From assembly GCF_963678635.1 (NCBI RefSeq), contig NC_087067.1:38326686-38390685 (forward strand): 64,000 nt of DNA, in the 5' to 3' direction. A program made the position numbers and the translations under genes. Shown piece by piece: positions 1 through 13,600 of this stretch. The DNA comes from Symsagittifera roscoffensis. Its lineage: Eukaryota; Xenacoelomorpha; Acoela; Convolutidae. The notes beneath the pieces are model-generated. The model was not told the origin of the DNA and made no database searches. It saw nothing but the letters and a program-made list of their open reading frames with translations. The stretch's first letter is position 1. Each line of letters starts with the position of its first letter.

Positions 1-1900
1 GGTAGTTTTGTCAACTCAAACTTGTTTGCTAGATATATGGAAAATATGACATTTCATATGTATATTTTGAACAGATTCAACAAACCGTTTGTTCCACCCC
101 CGTCCCCCCCACACACACACCTACTCCGCACGCACTGAGGTAAAACAATCACTTACTCTAATGAAAAAAATTCAACCATATAACCATGTACGGGTTGTAG
201 TTTTCGTTACCGAATGTTAAATTGCTCACGATGGTAAATAAACAAATAAACCTTCCAATAGTGATTGGAAAATTTTGGCGAAAGTCAATCATTATCCGAA
301 TAAGAAAGCGGCATTTTAAGACTCGAGCTTTCAACTTTTTAAAGACGTGGCGGCAAGTAATTGCGAAACTTAACAAATCTTTCATACTTCCCAAAAAATA
401 GTACTATTTTGAGTTAAACTTTCTGAGTTTGGGAGTGGTTGATAAACTTCTGAGATACCTTTCAATCAAACGCCTGGGAAAATTATAAGTATTCTTCTCT
501 CCAACGACCTCTGAACTAACTTTTTGACCCATCAGTCGTCAATGAATTGAAGTTATTTTTTTTCACATTTTTCTTTGGAATGAATTTTAATTGATGACTG
601 AAAAAATGAATGTACAAATTAATAATGATTTTCAACTTAAAGACTAAATCATTTTAGGTCGTGATTCTTGACACAACTGTCTAATTAGTGTATTCATTTG
701 ATAAGATTGTTTGTCTGGAGTTAATGTCATTATATCGGTAACAAAATTTACGTCAAATCTGGCGGAAGTCAATAATAAACAGTTGGTAGTTTTGCCAACT
801 CAAACCTGCTTGCTAGTTATATGGAAAATATGACTTTTCCTATGTATACTCTGAACTGATTCATCAAACCCTCTTTTCCTCCCGAAAAACACACACACAC
901 ACACTGCACGCTTGGAGATAAAACATTTATTTCTCCCAATGAAAACAATTAACGCACGTAGAAATATCAGCCAGTTGAAATAACAAATACGCTTTGTAAA
1001 TTTTGTTATCGAATGCTAAATTGTTCAAGATGAATAAATGAATCTTCCAATAAGGATTATAAATTTTCGACGAAAACCAATCACTGTCCGAATAAGAAAG
1101 CGGCAATTTAAGAGTCGCGCTTTCAACTTTTTAAAGACGTGGCGGCAAGTAATTGCGAAACTTAACAAATCTTTCCTACTTACCAAAAAATAGTACTATT
1201 TTGAGTTAAACTTTCTGAGTTTGGGAGTGGTTGATAAACTTCTGAGATACCTTTCAATCAAACGCCTGGGAAAATTGTAAGTATTCTTCTCTCCAACGAC
1301 CTCTGAACTAACTTTTTGACCCATCAGTCGTCAATGAATTGAAGTTATTTTTTTTCACATTTTTCTTTGGAATGAATTTTAATTGATGACTGAAAAAATG
1401 AATGTACAAATTAATAATGATTTTCAACTTAAAGACTAAACCATTTTAGGTCGTGATTCTTGACACAACTGTCTAAATAGTGTATCCATTTGATAAGATT
1501 GTTTGTCCGGAGTTTATGTCATTATATTGGTAACAAAATTTACGTCAAATCTGGGTGGAAGTCAAAAATAAACGATTGGTAGTTTTGTCAACTCAAACTT
1601 GTTTGCTAGATATATGGAAAATATGACATTTCATATGTATATTTTGAACAGATTCAACAAACCGTTTGTTCCACCCCCGTCCCCCCACACACACACACCT
1701 ACTCCGCACGCACTGAGGTAAAACAATCATTTCCTCTAATGAAAAAAATTAAACCATGTAACCATGTACGGGTTGTAATTTTCGTTACCGAATGTTAAAT
1801 TGCTCACGATGGTAAATAAACAAATAAACCTTCCAATAGTGATTGGAAAATTTTGGCGAAAGTCAATCATTATCCGAATAAGAAAGCGGCAATTTAAGAC
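1..1900. repeat. Tandem array of ~790-bp units (about 2.4 copies)
   Basis: Units begin with the same GGTAGTTTTG motif at 1, 785 and 1578 (periods 784 and 793). Copies 1 and 2 run full length; copy 3 matches until about 1900 and then diverges. Each unit contains a C-rich stretch followed by a short (AC)n microsatellite, near 105, 890 and 1690. Short ORFs inside the units are not supported as genes. The array probably extends left of the window. Confidence 0.85.
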
Positions 1901-1932
1901 TAGAGTTTTTTACTATTTCAAAGACATGGCGA

Positions 1933-3144
1933 CTGAACATAAGGCAACCTTAACTCTAATAGCGAAAATCAAAATGGCGCAAAAAAAGTAAGCGATTTTT
2001 AGTTTCAAAAATGAGTTTGAGGCGCATTTGATCCAGTTTTCCCAAAATAGGTTACTCCCAAAAAGTTGCAAAGAAAAATTCTGGAAATTCAAAGAGCTTT
2101 AAAGAGATACATTATTTTAACAGAAGAGTTAAAGGAAAAAGGCTAAATCAGTCGTTAATCCGAATAAGCGATTTTGACTTCTAATCAAAAATGTTGGCAC
2201 TGCGTACCCGAACCGTTTTTTTTTAAATTTGATAAATTTAGAGTCAAAATGTCAGCTTGGGCTTTTGCTGTTATACGGCCCAATAATGATCTTTACGTTA
2301 TTTTAACAAGCTCAATTGAAAACTGGCTTATGTGAACTATCCCGCTTAGGCGCGCGATGAATTTGAACGCAAATAAAAAGCGCGTAAGGTGAGACAAATA
2401 CTACATTAGTAGATCGAAATAGCCGAAGTGCAAAGCTAGCAGTTTTGATTTTTCCTTCTATGTTAAATATCCACAAGGAGGCAAAACCCAGCTTCGCATT
2501 GCTTGTAATACATAACAAAAACGTTGAGATAACTAATAGACCGTTAGAAACGTGTTATTAAGGTCACCAGACTTGAAAATATTCAAAATGAACATTAAAA
2601 TATTGTATGGGCTATTCTCATGCGCGAAGGACCGAATGGGCAAAAAAATTCGTGGGCAAAGGACCGAAAACAAAATTAGCCGAAAGTCAATTTTTAAAAA
2701 GGAGCAATTGCTTTTCAAATAAAATGAATTAAAGGAAGCAATGTTTTGCTTCTTTCATTACGAAACCCTTAAAATATAAAATTTATTCCAATTCGGCGCC
2801 AGTCAGTGACAATTCGAAAATTTCGCATATTTCTGCCGTTTTTATAATCGGTCAATATCAATATTCACTCCCTGGAAATGTTTACTTTCGTTCCAAATTT
2901 TGAATTACTGAAACCTGATTGGCTGATTTTTTTTCGCGCATTCGGTCCTTCGCGTATGAGGGATTCCACCATATTGTATCACTTCAAGGCTCTTTGAACT
3001 TCCTTGCTATTTATCATTGCCATTTTTTGACAGAAGTAACCTAATTTGGGAAAACTGGATCAAATGCGCCAAAAATAAAAGTCATTTACTTTTTTCGCGC
3101 TATATTGATTTTCGCTATAAGAGTGAATGTTGCCTTCTGTTCAG
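1933..3144. mobile_element. Fold-back element with ~160-bp inverted terminal arms
   Basis: The left arm (1933-2102) is the imperfect reverse complement of the right arm (2986-3144). Both arms include the segment ending TTTGATCCAGTTTTCCCAAA. The interior is non-coding and carries a nested MITE at 2609-2970. Related terminal sequence (ACTTGAGAAAACTGGATCAA-like) recurs near 4675, 9085 and 9735, so this belongs to a dispersed family. No transposase was seen, so it is non-autonomous. Confidence 0.65.
2609..2970. mobile_element. MITE, Mutator-like, copy 1
   Basis: The element starts with GG and has inverted ends sharing CGCGAAGGACCGAATG. It is flanked by a perfect 9-bp direct repeat ATATTGTAT (2600-2608 and 2971-2979). 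Terminal GG plus an 8-11 bp target duplication is typical of Mutator-like elements. There is no coding capacity. It lies nested between the arms of the fold-back element. A second copy is at 7086-7421. Confidence 0.7.
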
Positions 3145-3995
3145 CAAATGAAATCGAATTACTTCTAAAAAGACAGAGGCAAAGCGGAGCTTCGCACCAC
3201 GCGCGAGACAAAAAGAGGCCATAAACCTGTATTAGTGTTAAAAACTATTAGTGTAAAAAACAGCAACGTAATCCATGTTCAAAAACCTCAAAATATTAGA
3301 CAAGTAGATACAATCTTTCCGTATTAGACAAGTAGATACAATCATGATTCATACGAGCTCTTTTAAAAATTTTAAAACCAGGCGAACAAAATAATTGTGA
3401 AACAAAAAAGAAAATCGAAACAATTTTTATGCGTTAGTACTGGCATGTAACTTTTTCAAATAATTCCAATCGGATATAATCATAATTTCAGAAATTTAAA
3501 GAGAAACCGGTACTTTTCATTTTTGTGAATAAAAACAGAATGCAAAAAAAACTTTCAAAAATTTAATATAAAAATTTTAAAAAATTCGGCAAAACTTCTT
3601 GCAACGCAATTACTTAACCAACACATTGAAATTATTTTTAGATTTTCTCAGTTTGAGCAAACTCTTTAACAAGGCAAATTACGTTAACTTAAAGCTAGTG
3701 CGGCCGATAAAACTAAGCAGACAAATTAGTCTAGTAAATTTCACCACAAAACTACAAAAAAAAATCATTTTCAAATTGAATAGATTTTTATTCGTGGGAT
3801 AATGAGAGGATCTGAACGATGGCGTAGAAATCAAGCACTCATTAGTTGCAGTAAATTAGACACATTCTATGTCACCTTGTCTCAAAAACACTTCGCCAAC
3901 ACAAGCCACAATGCGGTAAAATGAAATTTCAAAATTCCTAAGTTGCTAAAAGTACTTTGTTTCGCTAAATGCACGTTTAGTTGCTTACCCAAATT
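3145..3995. other. Intergenic, no gene seen
   Basis: AT-rich sequence with no recognisable coding region. A 23-bp direct repeat built on TATTAGACAAGTAGATACAA occurs twice near 3295-3345. Confidence 0.5.
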
Positions 3996-4422
3996 TTGAA
4001 TGTAAAAAATTGAATGTACAAAACCAAAATGTCTTAAAATTATTCGTTTCAAAACTATCGCGAAAAAATGCATCTAGAAAATTTCTGAAAAAAGACTTTT
4101 CATTATAACACTTGTGTGAATTAAATAGCTTTTTCTGGCTCTTTTGAGGAATCAAAAGACCAGATATGTTAATTAATAATCAATTTTTAGAGCAAAAAAT
4201 CAATTATCAATTTTTAGAGCTGGTACTCGGAAAACTGATTATTGATTAAAATAGTTGGTCTTTTAAAATAGTTGGTCTTTTAAAAAAGCCAGAAAAAGCT
4301 ATTTAATTCATACAAGTTAATCATGAAAAAAAAATTTCAGAAATTTCGCGATAATTTTAAAATGATTTTTTTTTTCACATTTAGGTTTTGTAGATTTCAA
4401 TTTTTTACATACAAATGCTTAC
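3996..4422. repeat. Long imperfect palindrome (fold-back MITE-like)
   Basis: Two arms of about 160-180 bp, left about 3996-4175 and right about 4265-4422, are reverse complements. The best-conserved stretch is GAATTAAATAGCTTTTTCTG near 4116 and its complement near 4300. The outer parts of the arms share ACAAAACC, TTAAAATTAT and ATCGCG blocks in mirrored order. The centre is about 90 bp and AT-rich. Such a structure could extrude as a cruciform or be a decayed fold-back transposon. Confidence 0.65.
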
Positions 4423-7085
4423 GCTGCAAACCTGCCACAAAAATTGGCAACAAAATTTGCATTATGGGTTAGAAAAATAGCTCTGCAGAAAAACACTACG
4501 CTCCGCATTCTGAAGAACTAGAACATTACCAATCGAAGATTGGAATAGAATAATGAACGCAATTAAACAACCAAAACTTTCGAATTTCAGAAGAAAAAAA
4601 TACATACCCTCTAAGCTCTTTTAGTTGCTAGAACGTTTTATGACTGGCGCTTTTTTCATAAAATTGAACCAATTTGAGAAAACTGGATGAACAGGTAAAG
4701 TTTTTATTTCGCCGGAAATCTAAACATTCAATTCCACTGCAATTTGCCTCACTTTCAGCAGATGAATTTCAATGAACTCAGAAAGTGTATATATACCTAA
4801 ATGCATCAATATTTCAAGACATTTTCCTAAAAAAAATCAGGAAGACCTATATAAGATACTTCACTAAGTTCATTACTCTTAAACAAATCTTTTTCCTGGA
4901 CTTTCGGATTTTTCATTTTAATTTATTATTACTACGCAGGCGCTTTAAGAAACTCCGAAAGCTGATTTATTCTTAGGCTGCTTGCTCTTTTATTCGCTCC
5001 ATATTAGACAGAAATCAACAAAGATAGCCGGATGCTGTGCAAGTAACACAGAATGTTCCGACCACATAAAAACTTTTTTTCTTCAAGTTAGTGCCTTTTT
5101 TGTAAGTCGTGCAACACGAACGCGTAAAAATTTAGTCAATTAGGCATAAACGGCTCCAATTGCCTTCAAACAAAAAAAATACGAAACTTTTTGCACTAAA
5201 AACCTCAAATAATCTTGAATTTTTTGCCAGAGAAGAGCTGAATGAAGCTTCCAAAACTAATTTTCTTTTCAGAAAAATCAAGTTTTTTTTAGCCGAAATT
5301 GCGTATCTTCATATATAACAAATAGTACTCGATTGCTTAATTCGCTTGAAACTAGACGAAAAATCTAATTTCAAACCGGTTTTTCTCAGCTCGAATTTTC
5401 TAATGTGTTTCGCACCACTACTGAAAGGACTTTAATATGATATATCACTCAGCCAAGTCCAATGATTATTTTGATAACTAATTTCGAGTGGAAAAGAAAA
5501 CAGAAACACACCCGAATACAAAGTTCCTCCCCATTTTCAATGGTCGGAACAACAATTTCAATCGTTGTTCTCCAGATAGAATCACGACTGAAAAAACTTT
5601 GGTATGATTCCTCACTCGACTCATTCTGGACAGTTTCTCTACATTCGCCGTTTTCAGAGCAAAAATAGAAATATTTAAGCAACCACGGCTTCAATCTGTT
5701 CGCACTATTTGAGGGCAGAAATTAAAAACTTGTTTATTTGCTTTAATAAACTCTGGTTGATTGCACCTAAGAAATAAAAATTTCGAAAAGAAATTTATTG
5801 ACAAAATGTACAAAAGCAGAATATTATGACCCAGAAAAAAATAAAGAAAACTTGAACGTATAAAAATTTAGAAGATTGATCTTTTCAAGGAGGCAAAATG
5901 GTACATGATGATTTATGAGTTTCAGAAGCTTTTATTTCTTATTTCACAATGCACCACTGACCTTCTATATACAGTTAAAAAAATTAATTGGTTTGATCAA
6001 CGGATATTGATATCAAAACATGAAAATCACCAAATAAATATTGTATTTTGCACGACCAAAAGCAAGAATAAATATGGGTGCGGTGATTATGCTTTTTTTT
6101 GGATTTGGATCAACATTGTTTCATTAGATTGTTAAAGAGTTATAATAACCTTATTACTGTTCCAAGTCCGAAATTACAATTCCGTTCGTTGAGATTCGCT
6201 CATTTAAAAATCAACTAAACTGATGACTGAAATTAGCTAACACTAATTCGCAACAAATATACTAAAGCAAATTTACAGTAAAAATTTTATCAAAATAAGA
6301 ATATTAACACTACGATAGAAGCAAAAGAATACAGCATCAAGTTACTGATATGTATATGTGTTAAATTGTCGAGTTGTTTGGGTCTAAAGACAGGTAAAAA
6401 AAAAAGTGATAGATGATAGGAAAGATAATTCATGATAAATGTTTCACAGGATAGCTTGCAAGCTAACGATTTTCGCTTATGGAGCAATGCAAACAAGTAG
6501 CAACCAATTTCTAATGCCAATTTTTTGAGGAAAAAAAGCATTCAAACAATTATAACTAGATTTTTCTAAGCTATATCCGCTTTGATATTCTCATTTTTTC
6601 GTTTTTCAAAAATTAGGTAACTACTTTATAGATTGAGAAGTTCCAACAGCAACAACAAGTCCGTGCCCAGTTGATTGTGCACAGCTTTGCAATTATACCA
6701 GAACTTAGGATCTAGTGCATGTTTCCAGCTTTGCATTTCTATCGGAGCTTAAGACGATCTAGTCTGACACTCTAATTCGGAGTTCAGTGCGTCCTGCATT
6801 CGGTTGTTGACTTCGGTGGAAGATGTTGCTAAAACAATCTCGTTCAAATAACATTTCAACAGTATAAAATGACTGTTTGAACCGGATTTATCGGTGAAAG
6901 TCACTCCGGTTCTTTGTCGTACTGCCACTACAGGGTGACATCCGAGTCTCCAAAATTACTGGCCAAGAACTTTTCCGAGCAGATTTTATGTTTGCAAAAA
7001 AAGCTCACGAGTCATCATACCAAGCATGTGCGTTACCTCTGCGCCATTACCTTGGGGTAAAACTACAGTCATGAGACGAACTAGT
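4423..7085. other. Intergenic region, no supported gene
   Basis: AT-rich, with only short ORFs that have no recognisable product. The segment 4524-4742 is about 70 percent similar by eye to 8925-9160, a shared dispersed repeat carrying CCAATCGAAGATT and CTTTCGAATTTC. The remainder shows nothing I can assign. Confidence 0.45.
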
Positions 7086-7421
7086 GGCGGCTATGCTCAT
7101 GCGCGAAAAAACTCGTGAGCGAATGGCTGAAAATAAAATAAACCGAAAGTCAAATTTTGAAAAGAAGCAATTGCCAGTCAATTAAATGAAGCAATATTTT
7201 GCTTCTTTTATAACGAAACTCTTGAAATATCAAACTTGTTCCAATTGGGCGGGGTCAGTGACAATTTGAAAGTTTTGCATTTTCTGCCTTTTCATATTCG
7301 GACAATATCAAAACTCATTCCCTAAAATGTTTACTTTCTTTCCAAATTTTAAATTACTGAAATCTGATTGGTTGATTTTTCTTTTTGCGCATTCGGTCCT
7401 TCTCGTATGAGGGATTCCACC
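7086..7421. mobile_element. MITE, Mutator-like, copy 2
   Basis: Homologous along its length to 2609-2970, with the same GG start and GCATTCGGTCCTTC-type right end. The flanks are GAACTAGT (7078-7085) and GAAGTAGT (7422-7429), an 8-bp target duplication with one mismatch. It ends 94 bp downstream of the beta-subunit stop codon at 7515, so it may lie in that gene's 3' UTR. Confidence 0.65.
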
Positions 7422-7514
7422 GAAGTAGTTGCTTCGAACCATTTTTTTCTTCTGTCGTTTTCTCAGCGACTATCTAATATATAGAGTTTAAATTTTGTCA
7501 TATGCTACATGAAA

Positions 7515-7656
7515 CTATTTGGAAGGAGTCAGCCTGGTCAAATTTTGAGTAACCTCGTTTTGAAGATGAAAAATAACCAGTATATCAAAACTGGTTACAG
7601 GTGTTTCGCGCGAAATTACTTCTTTGACGCCAGACAGAGTAACTCTTTCAGTTTTT
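7515..7656 (-). CDS. Putative last exon of the beta-subunit gene
   Basis: Chosen because exon 6 ends in phase 2 at a GTATGT donor and the acceptor at 7657 restores an open frame to a TAG stop. The segment TSFDILV resembles the strand near the C-terminus of beta subunits. The tail after it is longer than usual. An alternative is an intron-retention end shortly after 8403, which would stop after about 12 extra residues. Confidence 0.55.
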
Positions 7657-10600
7657 CTGTCTGCCGATTTTTCGCGGGATAAAATGTAAGTCGAGCTTAT
7701 CAGCTTCCCTAAGAACCAATTTGAGCCCATAAAATTGAATTTCTCGTGTAGTTTACAAGGATGTTTCCACAGCAAGAATATCTCATATTTCGAGCCGGAA
7801 AACCCCTTTCAAAGATTTTCATCTCGTATTAGTCAACATTTCAACCCAAAATGATTGCAGACAAAACGACAAAAACGTGAAGAAACAATTCGTTCATTTG
7901 CCCGTTGAAATCTAAAATTTGCGCCTTTTATGTCCCGTGACTGTAGCAGCAAAAACATGACATCAGGGGCAGATTAACCTTTGTACTATTTTGAGATATC
8001 CATTTTTGATGACAGACCCTAGAAACTTTCTAAAGGCGCCTTGGGCGCCAATGCATACTTAATTTGAGGGAGAGCGCGCGCTGAAAAAAAACGCAATTTT
8101 TTGGTCAAAATTTTCCAGAAAATGCCTTAAAACGCTCGTTTTGGACTGTTTTTTTTTCAAAATTTTGCCTGTGGCGCAGAAATTTGGCACAAAACAGGGT
8201 CTTTTTAGTGCTTTGGGAGAGCTTGGAAAATCAATTTGGTCGACCTAAAAAGGAAAAAGTCGACAAAAAGTCGACTCCGCTCCCCCTCGAAAAAATCCTA
8301 GATCTGCCCCTGCATGTTGAAGAAAGTTGTTAATCGGAAAAAAAACTAGTGGCAAAACCCTAGATAATTGCTAAGGAACTCGGCATACTGAAAATGACAT
8401 ACTCAGCCAGTAGGACACATTCCACCCTGATGTTCTTGTTGATGCCAGAGGGGGCCACTTTGACCTGAACTGCCACTATGGGGGGTCTGTAGTTCTTCTG
8501 GTCCCTCCACGGGAAGTAGGCGATGTCGAACCCCCTTCTGGGGTAGATGGTAATAGCTGCAATGTCGTCTCTGTCCTCTTGTCTCTATTATTAACACAAC
8601 CAATACTAAAGTATGCCTAGCCAGTGCATTTAATTTGGTGGCAACCATTTCTTGGAACGGCATAAATATGCATAAAATATGAATGAAGAACCAATGATCA
8701 AATGTAGGACTACTTATATCTGACATTGCTACATTACACAAACCGCATTGAACAACCCTGAAGCAATGCCTTACATTACTCGATCACAAAGTAAAACGAG
8801 ATCTTGCAAACAAGCTAGATTGAGAACACATCAATTTAAACAGAATGGCCAAGGAATTTATAACTCGGGACACAAAATTTTTTAAAAACAGACCAAAAAC
8901 TCTAACCAACATAGTAAAACATAGCCAATCGAAGATTAGAAAAAGAGTAATGAACCTAAGTAAACGTATAAAAAAACACTGATTTTCCTGAAAAAATCTC
9001 AACTTTCGAATTTCAAAGAAAAATATAGACGCCCTTTAAGCTCTTTGAATTTCTGAAACAATTTATGATTGGTCTTTTGATAAAACTGAACCAACTTGAG
9101 AAAACTGGATCAATAAGTAAAGTTAATATTCTGCTGCAAATCTAAAAATTAAATTCCACTTTCCAAACTAGAAATCGTTCATGTTTTATTAAAATGTTGC
9201 CAGTAATTTTTAGAATTAACTTTCCATCACAAAAAATACAAAATATTTCAACAAGCGGATTGGTAAACATACAAGCAGCTTGAAAAAGGCGGAGGGAAAT
9301 GTTAAAATTGTGTTTCCCTTGAAACTACCCAAAATTAGGTCATTAAGCCAAAATAAATTATGCCGAAATGATTTGGGACGAAACAAAAAAAAACAAAGGA
9401 AACACGAAATAAAGGCAAGTAAAAGTCTCAGATATGACAACTAAGCAAACAACAGATATGCTGACAAATAATTGGCCGACAATTCATTTGAAACAGAATA
9501 TTTTGTTTGAAAAAAAAAACAGGCCCTGGTCAGATTCGAACCCAGGACCTTATTGTCCCACGCATCTTCGTTACCTCCACGTTAAGTTGGCCGGGAACGC
9601 ATTTAAATTTAAACTCACCGTGCAACATGATACGAGTGATTCTGTTAAAGTTTTAACCCGAAAAAAGTGTATATTACGGTTTGGTAATGCTTGCTGATCG
9701 CAAGTATAATGATTGGTACTTTTGAACAAAATTAACCCAACTTGAGAAGACTGGTTCAATATAAATGTTTCTATTCCGCTAGGAATTCTAAAAAAAAGAA
9801 TGCAACTTCGAATCGACAAGCCATCCATGTTAATTTTTTGCTAGAGGTCGGAATGTTCTTTTTGTCCAACTGCAAATGTAGATCTACGAAGCTAAAAAAA
9901 AGTCCAGCTTGGCGAAACAACCATAACTATAATTTCCAATATTCCTCGAAGAAAGTTTCTAGCGTAGAAAAAAGTTTCATTTGCTTGCAAGAACCTTGCT
10001 GATTGCAAGAATGATCCATATTAGCAATTTTCTGAAGGCGCATAAACATTGAAAATGACTAACCACTCCCTGGCAGATTATGGGCAAAAACCGGCTATCG
10101 TACTGGTCCAGCTCTCCGATCCAGCGTTCGTCCTTCCTACTGTTCACTCGAAGCTTAGAAGGCTTCCAGTCCCAAACCTATATTAAACACATGCTTCCTA
10201 ACAATCGACAACATTGCAGTTCAACTCAATATATGTTTCTGCAAAGAATTTCTTGGCACTGTTAAGAAAAAGGAAATGACGCACAATTGTTCAAAAGACA
10301 AAGCTGGCTCTTGTTGAAATAATCTTCGACAACTGCACCGAGTTTTATATTAAGGGCACTGCTATTTTAAATCGAACCTTTTATACTTTAAAAGAAATGA
10401 AATACCTTGTTCACAGTCATAAGGAAGCAGGGTTCTGCTCTTTCAAAGCCATCTTCAACCCAGCAGTCTCCTAAATTATACAAGTTGTAGGCCCTGGTTC
10501 CATTCGAATTTAACAAGTCTGCAGCTTCGAAGTAATAGAAGGCCCGGTCATCCTCTGGCACCTGACCACATTGTCTCTGGTCCATGATGGTGCCAGCTCT

Positions 10601-13600
10601 ACACTCCAAGAAAAGTGCCGTCTGGTCCTCGCCATCGACTGTGATATAATCTAAGGCATTTGATTGAACAGAGTTACAGCTAATTTTGAATTCCTCGTAA
10701 ACACCATAAGATCGATTTCCATGTGAATATAAATCAGAGGTGCAGCAAAACTTAAAACATATTGCACATCTTTTCAGTTCAGTTCATATAGTGATCAATA
10801 GGCGTATTGCCTCTGCTGATCACCTCTTAAGTTTCAGAAATGGATTCCAGTTTTCTTCCAAATTCTGTCCAGATTTGCTTTGAACTGGTTGATGTTTTCG
10901 CTGAGTTTAATAAACTGTTATTGTCACATTTGAGAAGAAATAGCAGATTTCTTAACTTAAAGTACATGATAATAAGATCTTTATATTACATGACTCGATG
11001 AGACAACTTACCAAGCAAAAACTGTGTTCTTCTGTCGAGAAAGTATCTGAAGGTGCCTGGTTGGCGTCTGTTGTATTGGAATACGTATTCCTTTTTACGC
11101 CCATAGGGTACAACGCTTATACCTAAAAAAAATCAATGTTTCATCAACATTGCTTTTCGCAGCGATTAATTATACTAGCAAGCCTGTCTCAAATAATTAA
11201 TCAGCTCGCAAAAAGTTAGCTTTTTTGATCAAGCTATTCAAGTTATGAAAATTTAAATTATTCCATGAATCAAATGAGATACTCTAAATTATTTCACGTA
11301 GCGAATCAGATGACAAAAAAGTTTCATTATTTCTATTGAAACCTTTCAAGCGAAGAAACTTCAAAATATTTCAAGTTATTTCATCGACCGGATCAATTTG
11401 CGATAAGTACTGGACTTTCTGAGCTAGCTATTCCAGCTATGAAACTTTGAGCTATTCAAGTTATTTTATAAACCGAATCGATTCGCGAAAAGTTTAAGTT
11501 CATCTAATTAAAGTTTCATGAAGTGAACCAAACCAGCTCGCACAAACATTCAGTTTTTTAAGCAAGCTATTGAAGCTATGCAATATTTTATAAGTTATTT
11601 TTTATAAGTTATGTTATAGGTTCAATCGGTCGCAAAAATTTGAAGATTATCTGGGCAAGCCATTTACACTGTGAAACTTCGAAATATTTCCAGATGATTT
11701 TAAAGACAAATAATTTTGCGAAAAACTTATGTTTTTCTAAGCGAGCTATTCGAGCTATAAAATAATGAAAAATTCCAAGTTACTCCGGAATCGCTTTGCA
11801 AAGAACTCCAAGTTACTCCGAATCTAAGACCGAATCGCTTTGCAAATAACTTTCCAAGCAGGCCATGAAATTTGAAACACTTCAAAACTATTTCATACAC
11901 CGAATCGTTTTGCTAAATCTCAATTTTTTCTAAGCAAGCTTTTTAAAGCTTTGAAAATTTGAAAAAATTCAAGTCATTTCCAGGGCAAATCGGTTTGCGA
12001 CAAAGTTGCTTACAAAAAGTTAGCGAAAATTTTGTTTCAAACCTTAAGCTTTTTTCAAAAGGACTCGGTCTGTGAAATAGCTTGAAATATTTCAATTTCT
12101 TTTTCTTAGAACGCTATTTTATGCGATGAAACTTTGAGTTATTTCAAGTTTGTTTTCGTAGAGTAATTCACAAAAAAAAACATAAGTTTTCACAAAACGA
12201 CTCAGACTTTGAAATACCTTAGAATGTCATGAAATGTGATGAAATTTTGAAAAATGTCAATTTGTTTCATAGAGCAAATCGAATGGCAAGAAACTTCAAT
12301 TTTTCTAGGCAAGTTATCGAGGTAATGAAACCTTGAAATACTTCAAATATTTCATAGCGCAAATTGGTATGCAAAAAGCTAGTTTTTCTAGCAAGGAGGT
12401 TGCTGTTTTTAGTTGGTTCGTTTCAGAATGAAATTAATCTGAGAAGTCAAAATTTCGGAAAAAAGACAGGAACTGTCTAGCCTTGAAAATGAATTGAGTG
12501 CATCTTTGTATGAAGAATTTGTCTTTTTGTCAAAAATAAATCTTGAATAATCCAGACTTAAGAAAGTTTGATATCTCTAGAATATTCTTGGCCTTCTCTT
12601 AAAAGTTAAGTCTATGGAATATTTTAAACGTTGCATTCGACAAAGGTAAAACATTGCGTTCAGTTAAGCATTGCGTCCATAGCGCATTCCGACTTTCATG
12701 TAATATATAAGATTAGCAAGACGGTCTCCAAATGATTAATCAGCACGCGAAAAGTTTATGTTGTTCAGAGCAAGATATTCAATCCGTGATACTTTTAAAC
12801 AATTCAAGCTATTTCATGAATCAAATCGGAGGGCGCAGACAAAAGCAAGATACTCCAAATATCAAACTTTGAGATAATCTAAGTTACTCTATTCAACGAA
12901 TAAGATGACAAAATATTAAATTTTTTCTTTTGAAGCCATTTAAGCGATGAAGCTTCAAATATTTCAACTTATTTCATAGACCGAATCAGTTTGCGATAAA
13001 TTCAAGAGTTTCTTGGCAAGCTATTCTAGCTATGAAATTTTTAACCAGTTCAAAGTCATATCATGGAGCGGACCAGTTTCTGTTAGTTTTCAAGCAAGCT
13101 AATCATTGGATAAAAATTTTTCTACGATTACTTCATAAAGCGAATCGTATGACAAAAAAAAGTTTTTCCAAGCATACGATTAGTTATGAAACTTTGAAGT
13201 ATTCCAAGTAGCTAATCCGATGTCAATTTTAAAAATTATTTCTACTGAAGCCATTCGAGTGATGAAACTTCAAATATTTCATTTCATAGACCAAATCTGA
13301 AGACGATAAGTTCATGATTTTCTAAGCAAGCTACTCCAGCTAAGAAACTTCAAGTCAGAAAGCATTTCGCCTTTCTTTTCTCTCAAGTTCGCAAACAGCT
13401 TTAAAAAAATTCAAGTTGATGTTTTTTTAAGCCAGCTATCCAAGCAGTGAAACTTTCGAATATTTCCAAGTTATTTCAAAAACCGAATCGGTTTGCGAAA
13501 AGTTAAAGTTTTTGTTAGCAAGCTATTCAAGCTAAAGAACCTTCATAGACCGTCAAGTTGTCTACGTAATATGTCAAATTGTTTCATAGAGCAATTCGAG

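Noticed and set aside
8391-8403. Beta-subunit gene ending by read-through into intron 6
   Set aside because: It gives a stop after about a dozen residues, but a good GTATGT donor and an in-phase exon at 7656-7515 with beta-subunit-like sequence are more plausible.
9533-9600. A functional tRNA gene
   Set aside because: A- and B-box-like motifs exist but the T stem and acceptor stem do not pair.
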